Source: Actinomycetota bacterium (lineage in GTDB: Bacteria; Actinomycetota; UBA4738; HRBIN12). Taken from it: a stretch of DNA of 35,304 nt. Below are positions 7,783-14,475 of the stretch, one piece after another. The translations under genes and the position numbers were made by a program. Below the pieces are notes generated by a model. The model searched no databases and was not told the origin of the DNA. It saw only the letters and a program-made list of their open reading frames with translations. How positions within the stretch are numbered: the stretch's first letter is position 1; every line of letters begins with the position of its first letter. Location of the stretch: assembly GCA_035640355.1 (NCBI GenBank), contig DASQWI010000028.1, positions 1 through 35,304 on the forward strand, in the 5' to 3' direction.

Positions 7783-9141
7783 ATGACCACCACCGTCGAT
7801 CGAACGCGCCTGCGCGAGCTCACCGAACGCGAGCTCGCGCGCTTCGAGAGCGACCATCCAACGAGCCGTTCGCTGTTCGAGCGCGGCAATGCGAACCTGC
7901 TCGCGGGCGTGCCGATGCCGTGGATGACCGAGTGGGCAGGCCCGTTTCCGGTGTTCGTCGCGGAGGCCGAGGGCGCGCGGTTCCGAGACGTCGACGGCCG
8001 CGAGTACGTCGACCTCTGCCTCGGCGACACCGGCGCGATGACGGGCCACGCGCCGAAGACCGCGGTCGAAGCGATCGCCTTACAGGCGGCGAAGGGCATC
8101 ACGCTGATGCTCCCCACCGAGGACTCGATCTGGGTGGGAGCGGAGATGCAGCGGCGATTCGGCCTCCGCTTCTGGCAGTTCTGCCTGACCGCGACGGACG
8201 CGAACCGCTTCACGATCCGACTGGCCCGAGCGATCACCGGCCGGCCCAAGATCCTCGTCTACAACTACTGCTACCACGGCTCGGTCGACGAGACGATCAT
8301 CACGATCGAGGACGGCGCCACCGGCTCGCGCCCGGGGAACATCGGTCCGCCCGTCGACCCGAACGAGACGACGCGCGTCGTCGAATTCAACGACGTCGAG
8401 GCGCTCGAGCGCGCGCTCGCGCACGGCGACGTTGCGTGCGTCCTGGCCGAACCGGCGCTCACGAACATCGGCATCGTCCTGCCGGACGACGGCTACCACG
8501 ACGCGTTGAGAGAGCTCACTCGGACACATGGGACGTACCTGGTGATCGACGAGACGCACTGCATCTGCGCGGGGCCCGGCGGGGCCACGAAGGCGTGGGG
8601 TCTCGAACCGGACTTCCTGACGATCGGCAAGCCGCTCGCGAGCGGCGTTCCGGCCGCGTGCTACGGCATGACCACGGAGGTCGCGGTCCGCGCGCAGGCG
8701 TACATGGACTCGCTCCCGACGACCGACGTCGGCGGCATCGGCGGGACACTGTCCGGCAACGCGCTCAGCCTCTCGGCGATGCGCGCGACGCTCGAGACGG
8801 TGCTCACGGACGAAGCGTTCGAACGCATGATCGCGCTCGGCGAGCGATGGGCCGACGGCGTGAAGGACGCGATCGAGCGGTATCGCCTCCCGTGGGAGGT
8901 CCAGCGGCTCGGGTGCCGCGCGGAGTACTGGTTCACGCCCACCCCGCCTCGGAACGGAGGTGAGGCCGCGGCTGCCGACGACCACGAGCTCGCGCGTTTC
9001 ACGCATCTGTACGCGCTGAACCGCGGGATCCTCCTCACGCCGTTCCACAACATGGCGCTGATGTCGCCGGCGACCACGGAGGACGACGTCGACGCCCACT
9101 CACGCGTGTTCGCAGAGATGTGCGCGGAACTCGTGGCGTAA
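7783..9141 (+). CDS. PLP-dependent class III aminotransferase, glutamate-1-semialdehyde-aminomutase-like
   Basis: A 452-residue fold-type I enzyme of the class III/HemL-like group. Visible landmarks: an N-terminal segment ending in RDVDGREYVDLCLGDTGAMTGHA; a PLP-phosphate region LTATDANRFTIRLARAITGRPKI, where GSA aminomutases have SGTEA; CYHGSVDET; the pyridine-binding Asp in LVIDETH; the Schiff-base Lys in LTIGKPLASGVP; and GGTLSGNALSLSAMRATL. HemL itself is unlikely because of the altered TDAN motif and the absence of other haem genes. It is more probably an amino-donor transaminase or racemase-like enzyme of unknown substrate. The ATG at 7783 has a GAGAGGAAG Shine-Dalgarno. A TAGGCT box at 7745-7750 could be a -10. 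The gene converges with the small ABM gene across a hairpin. Confidence 0.85.
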   Translation: MTTTVDRTRLRELTERELARFESDHPTSRSLFERGNANLLAGVPMPWMTEWAGPFPVFVAEAEGARFRDVDGREYVDLCLGDTGAMTGHAPKTAVEAIALQAAKGITLMLPTEDSIWVGAEMQRRFGLRFWQFCLTATDANRFTIRLARAITGRPKILVYNYCYHGSVDETIITIEDGATGSRPGNIGPPVDPNETTRVVEFNDVEALERALAHGDVACVLAEPALTNIGIVLPDDGYHDALRELTRTHGTYLVIDETHCICAGPGGATKAWGLEPDFLTIGKPLASGVPAACYGMTTEVAVRAQAYMDSLPTTDVGGIGGTLSGNALSLSAMRATLETVLTDEAFERMIALGERWADGVKDAIERYRLPWEVQRLGCRAEYWFTPTPPRNGGEAAAADDHELARFTHLYALNRGILLTPFHNMALMSPATTEDDVDAHSRVFAEMCAELVA

Positions 9142-9162
9142 AGGCGCGCGGATGACTCGCTT

Positions 9163-9179
9163 ACCGGCTCAAAGCCGGT
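9163..9179. terminator. Bidirectional hairpin between convergent genes
   Basis: ACCGGCT-CAA-AGCCGGT forms a perfect 7-bp stem with a 3-nt loop. It begins 21 nt after the aminotransferase stop and spans the TGA of the convergent ABM gene. There is no T-run on either side, so it would be a GC-rich, tail-less terminator of the kind often seen in high-GC Gram-positives. Confidence 0.45.
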
Positions 9180-9441
9180 GCCAGATCCTCGTTTCCCACT
9201 CCAGACCCTCGGTGCCTGCCGTCGCGTTGAACTGATCCCCGTACTTCTCTGACGCTTCGTGCATCTGATCGTGCGACTCCCACTCCTCGAGGAGCGTCAC
9301 CTCGTTCGGGTCGCTCTCGGCCTGGTAGACGCCGACGGACTTCCCACCGAAGTCTCCCAACCTCGGCTCCCACTCCGCGTATGCCTTCCTGAAGCGCTCG
9401 ACATCAGGAGCGCGAACCCGCATCTGAACGAGGACCGACAT
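9169..9441 (-). CDS. Small dimeric alpha/beta-barrel (ABM-like) protein
   Basis: A 90-residue protein with the antibiotic-biosynthesis-monooxygenase/dimeric alpha-beta-barrel pattern. It has a first strand SVLVQMRVRAPDVERF, a long helix to YAEWEP, then GVYQAESDPNEVTLLEEWESHDQMHEASEKYG, the edge-strand/helix signature of the fold, and a final strand ending in IWHRL. Such proteins are cofactor-independent monooxygenases, haem-degrading enzymes or simply small-molecule binders; no haem-binding residue can be singled out, so the function is open. AGGAGG sits 7 nt before the ATG and fixes the start. The TGA is inside the hairpin at 9163-9179. It is 67 nt downstream of the NatB-like permease gene in the same direction. 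Confidence 0.8.
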   Translation of the reverse strand: MSVLVQMRVRAPDVERFRKAYAEWEPRLGDFGGKSVGVYQAESDPNEVTLLEEWESHDQMHEASEKYGDQFNATAGTEGLEWETRIWHRL

Positions 9442-9508
9442 GAATCCCTCCTATGGGTGAGGACAGCGGGAGGCAAGCACCGTTCCGACGTGAGCGCAAA
9501 TCGCGTGG

Positions 9509-10693
9509 CTACCCGCGACTCGCCCGCAGCGCCTGGCGGATTCGCACACGGCCGGGCCGGAGCACCGCGGCCGAGTAGATCCTCGTCGCGAGCGGAACGA
9601 GTGCAACCGTTGCGGCGACCGTGATCGCCACCGACAGGAGCGCGCCGAGCAGACTTGTTTCGCCGAGCACGATGCGCGACGGCATGACGAGCGGCGCCGA
9701 TGGCGGCAGAAGCGACGCGACCGTCGCGAGCGTCGACGACGGGTTACCGATGGCGTTCAGGCCGATGAGGAACGAACCCACGATGAGGAGCGTCAGCGGC
9801 GTCATCGTGCTCTGAAGGTCCTCCTGACGTGGAACGATCGAGCCCGCCACCGCGAACAGGCCCGCGTAGAAGAAGAACCCGAAGACGAACCACACCAGGA
9901 CGATCCCGATCGTCGCGATCGCGCCGGAGGGGAAGTCCAGCGATCCGACCGTCTGGGCCGCGATGAGACCGACCACCCCGATCAGGAGCAGCTGCAGCAA
10001 CCCCAGCACGCCGATCCCGAGGATCTTCCCGCGCAACAGCTGCGATGGACGAACCGTCGCCAGGAGCACCTCGACCACGCGGGAGGACTTCTCCTCGACC
10101 ACTCCGGCCGCTACCCAATAACCGTACGCGAACAGCTGCCCGTACAGGGCGAGGACTCCAACGAACGCCACGGCCGAGTTCTCGCGCCTGCGATCGTCGA
10201 CCGGCTCGAGCGCGCGGATCTCCATTGGCGCCTGATCGAGCGCCGCGCGGATCTGCTCATCGCTGAGGCCGGTTCCGCGCAACGCCTCCTCGGTGCGCAT
10301 GCGTTGCGATACCGCCTGCACGATGCCGACGAGCTCGGCGGACGGCTCCGACCGAACGACGATCTCGGCACCGCCGATCACCGCCGCGTCGAGTCGACCG
10401 TCCCGCACCGCCGCCACAGCCGCCGCGTCGTCGGACGCCGTGACGAGCTCGACGTCGACATCCAGCAGTTGCGCGGCCTGGACGCTGCGCTCCGCGACCT
10501 GGCGCGCATCATCCACGGCACCGAGCCTGTACCGCGTCTCGCCGCCGAGCACCGACGTTCCCACGATCACGCCGACGAGGACGATGAGCGTGATCGCCGT
10601 CGAGATCAGGAAGCCGCGGTCCCGGCCACGTTCGACGAACTCCCGACGCGCAACGATCGCCCACACGCGTTTGGTCGCTGTCGGTGCGCTCAC
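9509..10693 (-). CDS. ABC-2 type permease, NatB-like (Na+/drug export)
   Basis: A 394-residue membrane subunit of the NatB type. It has a first transmembrane helix at about residues 22-42 (FLISTAITLIVLVGVIVG). A large extracytoplasmic region of about 140 residues follows, with the weak substrate-binding-like pattern VELVTASDDAAAVAAVRDGRLDAAVI. A membrane domain of five or six helices then begins near ALYGQLFAYGYWVAAGVVEEKSSRVVEVLLATVRPSQLL, the hallmark EEKxxRVxEVLL cytoplasmic loop of this family. The GTG start overlaps the TGA of the ATPase gene (GTGA), indicating translational coupling. With the ATPase it should form a full exporter; substrates of NatAB-like systems include Na+ and antimicrobial compounds, and the substrate here is unknown. 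Confidence 0.88.
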   Translation of the reverse strand: MSAPTATKRVWAIVARREFVERGRDRGFLISTAITLIVLVGVIVGTSVLGGETRYRLGAVDDARQVAERSVQAAQLLDVDVELVTASDDAAAVAAVRDGRLDAAVIGGAEIVVRSEPSAELVGIVQAVSQRMRTEEALRGTGLSDEQIRAALDQAPMEIRALEPVDDRRRENSAVAFVGVLALYGQLFAYGYWVAAGVVEEKSSRVVEVLLATVRPSQLLRGKILGIGVLGLLQLLLIGVVGLIAAQTVGSLDFPSGAIATIGIVLVWFVFGFFFYAGLFAVAGSIVPRQEDLQSTMTPLTLLIVGSFLIGLNAIGNPSSTLATVASLLPPSAPLVMPSRIVLGETSLLGALLSVAITVAATVALVPLATRIYSAAVLRPGRVRIRQALRASRG

Positions 10694-11583
10694 GATCCGA
10701 CCACCTCGCGGAAGATCTCCGATAGCGTCCGGCGAACCACGCTGAAGTGACGGATCTCTCCGGCCGAGCGTGCTCCGTCGAGAACATCGCCCTCGCGAAC
10801 CCCGTCGTCGAGCTCGACCACGCCGCCGTCGGGAACGCGCTCGACGACGCGAACGCCCGGGAGACGATCGAGCCACGACCCGTTCGGTGCGCCCACCTCG
10901 ATGCGTACCAGGCGTCGGGAATCCGACGCACGGAGCTGCTCGATCCCACCCGCGGCGACCACGCGACCGCGATGGATCAGCACGATCGAGTCGCACAAGC
11001 GCTCGACGAGCTCGAGCTGGTGGCTCGAGAAGACCACCGGAACACCGCTCTCCGCCTGCCCCCGAAGCACCCCCGATAGCACGTCGACGCCGACGGGATC
11101 GAGTCCGCCGAACGGCTCGTCGAGCACGAGCGCGTCCGGCCGGTGAACGAGTGCGGCGGCGAGCTGAACGCGCTGCTGGTTCCCCAGCGACAACGTCTCG
11201 GTTCGGTCGCGCGCGCGTTCGGCAACGCCGAGGAGCTCGGCGGTTCGCTCGCCCTGCCGCCGCGCCGTGTCGCGGTCGAGACCATGGAGCCGCGCAAGGT
11301 AGACGAGCTGATCGAGGACCCTCATCTTCGGGTACAGGCCGCGCTCTTCCGGCATATAGCCGAACCGGCGGCGCGTCTGGAAGTCGACGGTTCGTCCGCG
11401 CCATCGCACCTCGCCCCGATCGGGAGAAAGGACTCCGAGGACGATCCGCATCGCGGTGGTCTTGCCGGCACCGTTGGGGCCGACGAAACCGACGATCTCG
11501 CCCTCGGGGACCGAGAACGACACGTCGTCGAGGGCGATGACGTCTCCGAAGCGACGCGACAGACCCACGAGCTCGAGCAGCAC
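10690..11583 (-). CDS. ABC transporter ATP-binding protein, NatA-like
   Basis: A 297-residue ATPase with Walker A GPNGAGKTT (about residues 35-43), a Q-loop region FGYMPEERGLYPKM, the divergent signature LSLGNQQRV (LSGGQ in most relatives), Walker B ALVLDEPFGGLDP and the switch His in VFSSHQLELVE. The PEERGLYPKM stretch after the Q-loop position is characteristic of the NatA/EcsA-like exporters. A C-terminal domain of about 80 residues follows the ATPase core. The GTG at 11583 starts within the TAG of the upstream oxidoreductase gene (TAGTG, 1-nt overlap). Reading further upstream would run into that gene in another frame, so the longer ORF is not real. It is the energising partner of the downstream permease. 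Confidence 0.9.
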   Translation of the reverse strand: MLLELVGLSRRFGDVIALDDVSFSVPEGEIVGFVGPNGAGKTTAMRIVLGVLSPDRGEVRWRGRTVDFQTRRRFGYMPEERGLYPKMRVLDQLVYLARLHGLDRDTARRQGERTAELLGVAERARDRTETLSLGNQQRVQLAAALVHRPDALVLDEPFGGLDPVGVDVLSGVLRGQAESGVPVVFSSHQLELVERLCDSIVLIHRGRVVAAGGIEQLRASDSRRLVRIEVGAPNGSWLDRLPGVRVVERVPDGGVVELDDGVREGDVLDGARSAGEIRHFSVVRRTLSEIFREVVGS

Positions 11584-12506
11584 TACGCTCCGGAGATCAC
11601 GAGGACGGCCTTGCCGTTCACCCGGCGCTGCATCAGGGCATCGATCGCCGACGCCGCGTTGGTCCACGGCACCTCGAGGTCGATCGACGAGACGAGCCGT
11701 CCTTCGGCGACGAGCGCGGAGAGGGCGGCGAGACGTGCCGTTCCGATGCGGCCCCGAAGCAGCTCGTACACGACGAAGTAGCCGAGCATGCGCGCCGACC
11801 CCTTCCGGTAGAAGGTCCGCGGGTCGAAGCGCGCCGGCTCGTTCGAAGAGTTTCCGAACGAGACGATGATGCCGTCGGGGCCCACGCGCGAGACCGCCGC
11901 GGACAGCGAATCTCCCCCCACCGAATCGGCGATCAGGTCGAACTCTGGACCCTCGCTCTCGAGACCCACGACGATCTCATCGGCACCGAGCTCCCGAAGG
12001 CCAACCCCGCGTTCGGGGCGCCCGACGATGGCGGTCACGGTTGCGCCGGCCATCTCGGCCAGCTGCACGGCGAATCGTCCGACGCCCCCCGCGGCACCGG
12101 TGATGGCGACGCGCCGCCCGAGCAAGGATCCGATCGGCGACAGCACACCCACCGCCGTGAGCCCGGCGACCGGCAACGTCGACGCGGTCTGGAACGACAG
12201 GGAGTCCGGGATCTCGGCCAGATGATCGGCACGGACCGCGACGCGTTCGGCCCACGCTCCGCCGTTCGCCCAGCCGACCACGCGCGCTCCTTCGGAAGGA
12301 CCTCTCGCATCCGCGGCCGGCCGGACGACGACGCCGGCAAGGTCCCATCCCGGCCGCCAGCCCTCCTCAGCGCTTCCGAGCGCGACGCACTCGCCCCGGT
12401 TCAGGGAGACCGCTTGCACCTCCACGAGGGCGTGATCCGCTGCCGGTGCAGGTTCGTCGACCTCGCGAATCTGGACGCCGCCGGACGCCGCGACGAGCGC
12501 CCGCAT
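11583..12506 (-). CDS. NAD(P)H:quinone oxidoreductase-like MDR-family protein
   Basis: A 307-residue medium-chain dehydrogenase/reductase. The N-terminal GroES-like domain reads VEVQAVSLNRGECVAL...WDLAGVVV, as in quinone oxidoreductases and crotonyl-type reductases, and lacks the zinc ligands of alcohol dehydrogenases. The cofactor domain contains VAITGAAGGVGRFAVQLA, an AxxGxG-type dinucleotide motif, followed by the basic GRPERG segment that would favour NADPH. It is probably cytosolic and reduces a quinone or an activated alkene; the substrate is unknown. Its ATG shares one base with the TGA of the GH15 gene (TGATG), and its own TAG shares one base with the ATPase start. It is therefore the middle member of a tightly packed minus-strand cluster. 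Confidence 0.87.
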   Translation of the reverse strand: MRALVAASGGVQIREVDEPAPAADHALVEVQAVSLNRGECVALGSAEEGWRPGWDLAGVVVRPAADARGPSEGARVVGWANGGAWAERVAVRADHLAEIPDSLSFQTASTLPVAGLTAVGVLSPIGSLLGRRVAITGAAGGVGRFAVQLAEMAGATVTAIVGRPERGVGLRELGADEIVVGLESEGPEFDLIADSVGGDSLSAAVSRVGPDGIIVSFGNSSNEPARFDPRTFYRKGSARMLGYFVVYELLRGRIGTARLAALSALVAEGRLVSSIDLEVPWTNAASAIDALMQRRVNGKAVLVISGA

Positions 12507-14410
12507 CAGGGCACGATCTGGCGGGGCATGGAGAACCCGGGCGCGGCGTTCTGCTCGGCGTGGATCAGGTGCATGAGCGCGTTCACCTGCGCGAGGTGTG
12601 TGAACGCCTGGGGGAAGTTCCCGAGATGACGCCCCGTACGCGGGTCGATCTCCTCGGCGTACAGCCCGAGCGGGCTCGCGAACGAAAGCAGCTTCTCGCA
12701 GAGCTCTCGAGCGCGGGGGATCTCTCCGATCTCCGCGAGCGCCGAGACCAACCAGAACGAGCAGATCGCGAACGTTCCCTCCTCGCCCGAAAGCCCGTCG
12801 TCGGTCTCCTCCACCCGGTAGCGGAGCACGAGCCCGTCGACGGTCAGCTCATCCGCGATCGCCAAGACCGTCGCGCGGATCCGTTCGTCATCCGCCGGTA
12901 GGAACCTGACGAGGGGCAGCAGCAACAGCGATGCGTCGAGGGCGGTGCCTCCGTAGTGCTGAGTGAACACGCCTCGATCGTCGAGGCCGTGGGCGAGGAC
13001 ATCGGCGTGGATCTCGTCGGCGACCGCCTGCCACTTGTCCGTCAACGCCTCCTCGCCGCGACGACGGGCGAGGCGCGCGCCTCGGTCGAGCGCCACCCAG
13101 CAGTACATCTTCGAGGAAGTGAAGTGCTTCGGCTCTCCCCGCACCTCCCAGATACCGCGGTCCGGTTCACGCCAGTGCACGATCGCGGCGTCGACCTGCG
13201 CCATGACGAGTGGCCAAGCGCGTTCACTGATGCGGTTCCGAGACTTCGTGTGGAGATACACCGAGTCGAGGAATACGCCCCAGACGTCGTTCTGCCTTTG
13301 GTTCCATGCGTCGTTGCCGATCCGCACGGGCGTCGCGCCTTCATATCCCGACAGGTGGTCGAGCGTGTGCTCCGTCAGTTCGCGTTCGCCGCCGACGCCG
13401 TACATCACCTGCAGGTCCTGACCATTGTCGGTCCTGTCGGCGACGAACTCGAAGAACGCATCGGCCTCGGAATCGAATCCGGTCGAGTACAGCCCCCACA
13501 GCGCGAACGCCGAGTCTCGGATCCAGCTGTACCGGTAGTCCCAATTGCGCTCTCCGCCCGGCGTCTCGGGTAACGACGTCGTCGCCGCCGCGACGAGGGC
13601 GCCGGTCGGCGCGTACGTCAGCCCCTTCAGGGTCAACGCGCTGCGCTGGAGGTAGATCCGCAACGGGTGATCGGGGAACTCGCCGTGGTTGAGCCATTCG
13701 CGCCAGAACTCCTGCGTTCGCCACACCCGGTCGGCGGCGTCCTGATAGCTCGTCGGAGGTTGGTGCGCGGACCACGAGAGCGCGACGAAGCGCTCGTCGC
13801 CCTCGCGGAGCGTCGTGCTCGCATACGCGCGGCGTCCCTCGAACCCCATGCGGAGATCCGACGTGAGTCGAAGCATCAGATCGCCGTCAGGTGTGCGCGC
13901 CTCGGCAGCCGAATATCCCTCCCCGAGGTACTCCCACGCGACGGTCGATCGCGCGTAGTCCGGCGCGGGCTCGCAGTCCATCACCAGCTCGACGTGACCG
14001 TTCACGCACCGGATCGTGCGGAGCAGGCAGTGCTCGGCCTCGTAATCGTCGGGCGGACGCTGGTAGTCGACCGCCCGTTGGGTGTCGTCGTACCACGGGC
14101 CGATCAGCAGCGCGTCGCGGACGATGATCCACCCCGAGTGGGTCTGCCACGTCGTCTCGAGCACGAGCGTTCCCGGCACGTACCGCCGGCCTGCCGGAAC
14201 GGTGACGTCGCGCGGGCCGACGCGGAAGTGTCCGGCCGATCGATCGAGCATCGCCGCGAACACCGACGGCGAGTCGGGTCTCGGTAAACAGAGCCATTCG
14301 ACGTTCCCGCTCGGCGCGATGAGCGCCTGGACGTGACGATCCGAGAGGAAGCCGTACTGCGCGATGGGCGGGAACGGACTCGCGTCCGCGTACGGGCCCG
14401 TGCGCTGCAT
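12506..14410 (-). CDS. Glycoside hydrolase family 15 protein (trehalase/glucoamylase-like)
   Basis: A 634-residue GH15 enzyme of the actinobacterial type (relatives include mycobacterial GH15 trehalases). The N-terminal beta-sandwich begins IAQYGFLSDRHVQALIAPSGNVEWLCLPRPDSPS, typical of the family. The (alpha/alpha)6 barrel contains GGERNWDYRYSWIRDSAFAL (about residue 283 on), the general-acid region GIWEVRGEPKHFTSSKMYCW (about 415) and the base region LSGEEGTFAICSFWLV (about 540). It ends with GNFPQAFTHLAQVNALMHL. No signal peptide is seen, so it probably acts on internal trehalose or alpha-glucans. The ATG is 6 nt after a TACCAT box, fitting a leaderless transcript. The downstream oxidoreductase overlaps its stop by 1 nt. 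Trehalase versus alpha-glucosidase activity is not decidable here. Confidence 0.9.
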   Translation of the reverse strand: MQRTGPYADASPFPPIAQYGFLSDRHVQALIAPSGNVEWLCLPRPDSPSVFAAMLDRSAGHFRVGPRDVTVPAGRRYVPGTLVLETTWQTHSGWIIVRDALLIGPWYDDTQRAVDYQRPPDDYEAEHCLLRTIRCVNGHVELVMDCEPAPDYARSTVAWEYLGEGYSAAEARTPDGDLMLRLTSDLRMGFEGRRAYASTTLREGDERFVALSWSAHQPPTSYQDAADRVWRTQEFWREWLNHGEFPDHPLRIYLQRSALTLKGLTYAPTGALVAAATTSLPETPGGERNWDYRYSWIRDSAFALWGLYSTGFDSEADAFFEFVADRTDNGQDLQVMYGVGGERELTEHTLDHLSGYEGATPVRIGNDAWNQRQNDVWGVFLDSVYLHTKSRNRISERAWPLVMAQVDAAIVHWREPDRGIWEVRGEPKHFTSSKMYCWVALDRGARLARRRGEEALTDKWQAVADEIHADVLAHGLDDRGVFTQHYGGTALDASLLLLPLVRFLPADDERIRATVLAIADELTVDGLVLRYRVEETDDGLSGEEGTFAICSFWLVSALAEIGEIPRARELCEKLLSFASPLGLYAEEIDPRTGRHLGNFPQAFTHLAQVNALMHLIHAEQNAAPGFSMPRQIVP

Positions 14411-14416
14411 CCGCGG

Positions 14417-14422
14417 ATGGTA
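14417..14422 (-). promoter_or_regulatory. Putative -10 box for a leaderless GH15 transcript
   Basis: On the minus strand TACCAT is followed by 6 nt and then the ATG of the GH15 gene, the spacing expected when transcription begins at or next to the start codon. There is no Shine-Dalgarno before this ATG. No clear -35 hexamer is seen. Confidence 0.4.
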
Positions 14423-14475
14423 TCGCCGTAACCGGCTGGAGACGCCGACGATCCGCTCTTCGGAGAGTCCCGACG

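Noticed and set aside
10694-11404. N-terminal extension of the NatB-like permease frame through the ATPase gene
   Set aside because: It overlaps the ATPase in another frame and is Arg/Ala-rich. The GTG at 10693 overlapping the ATPase stop is the normal arrangement.
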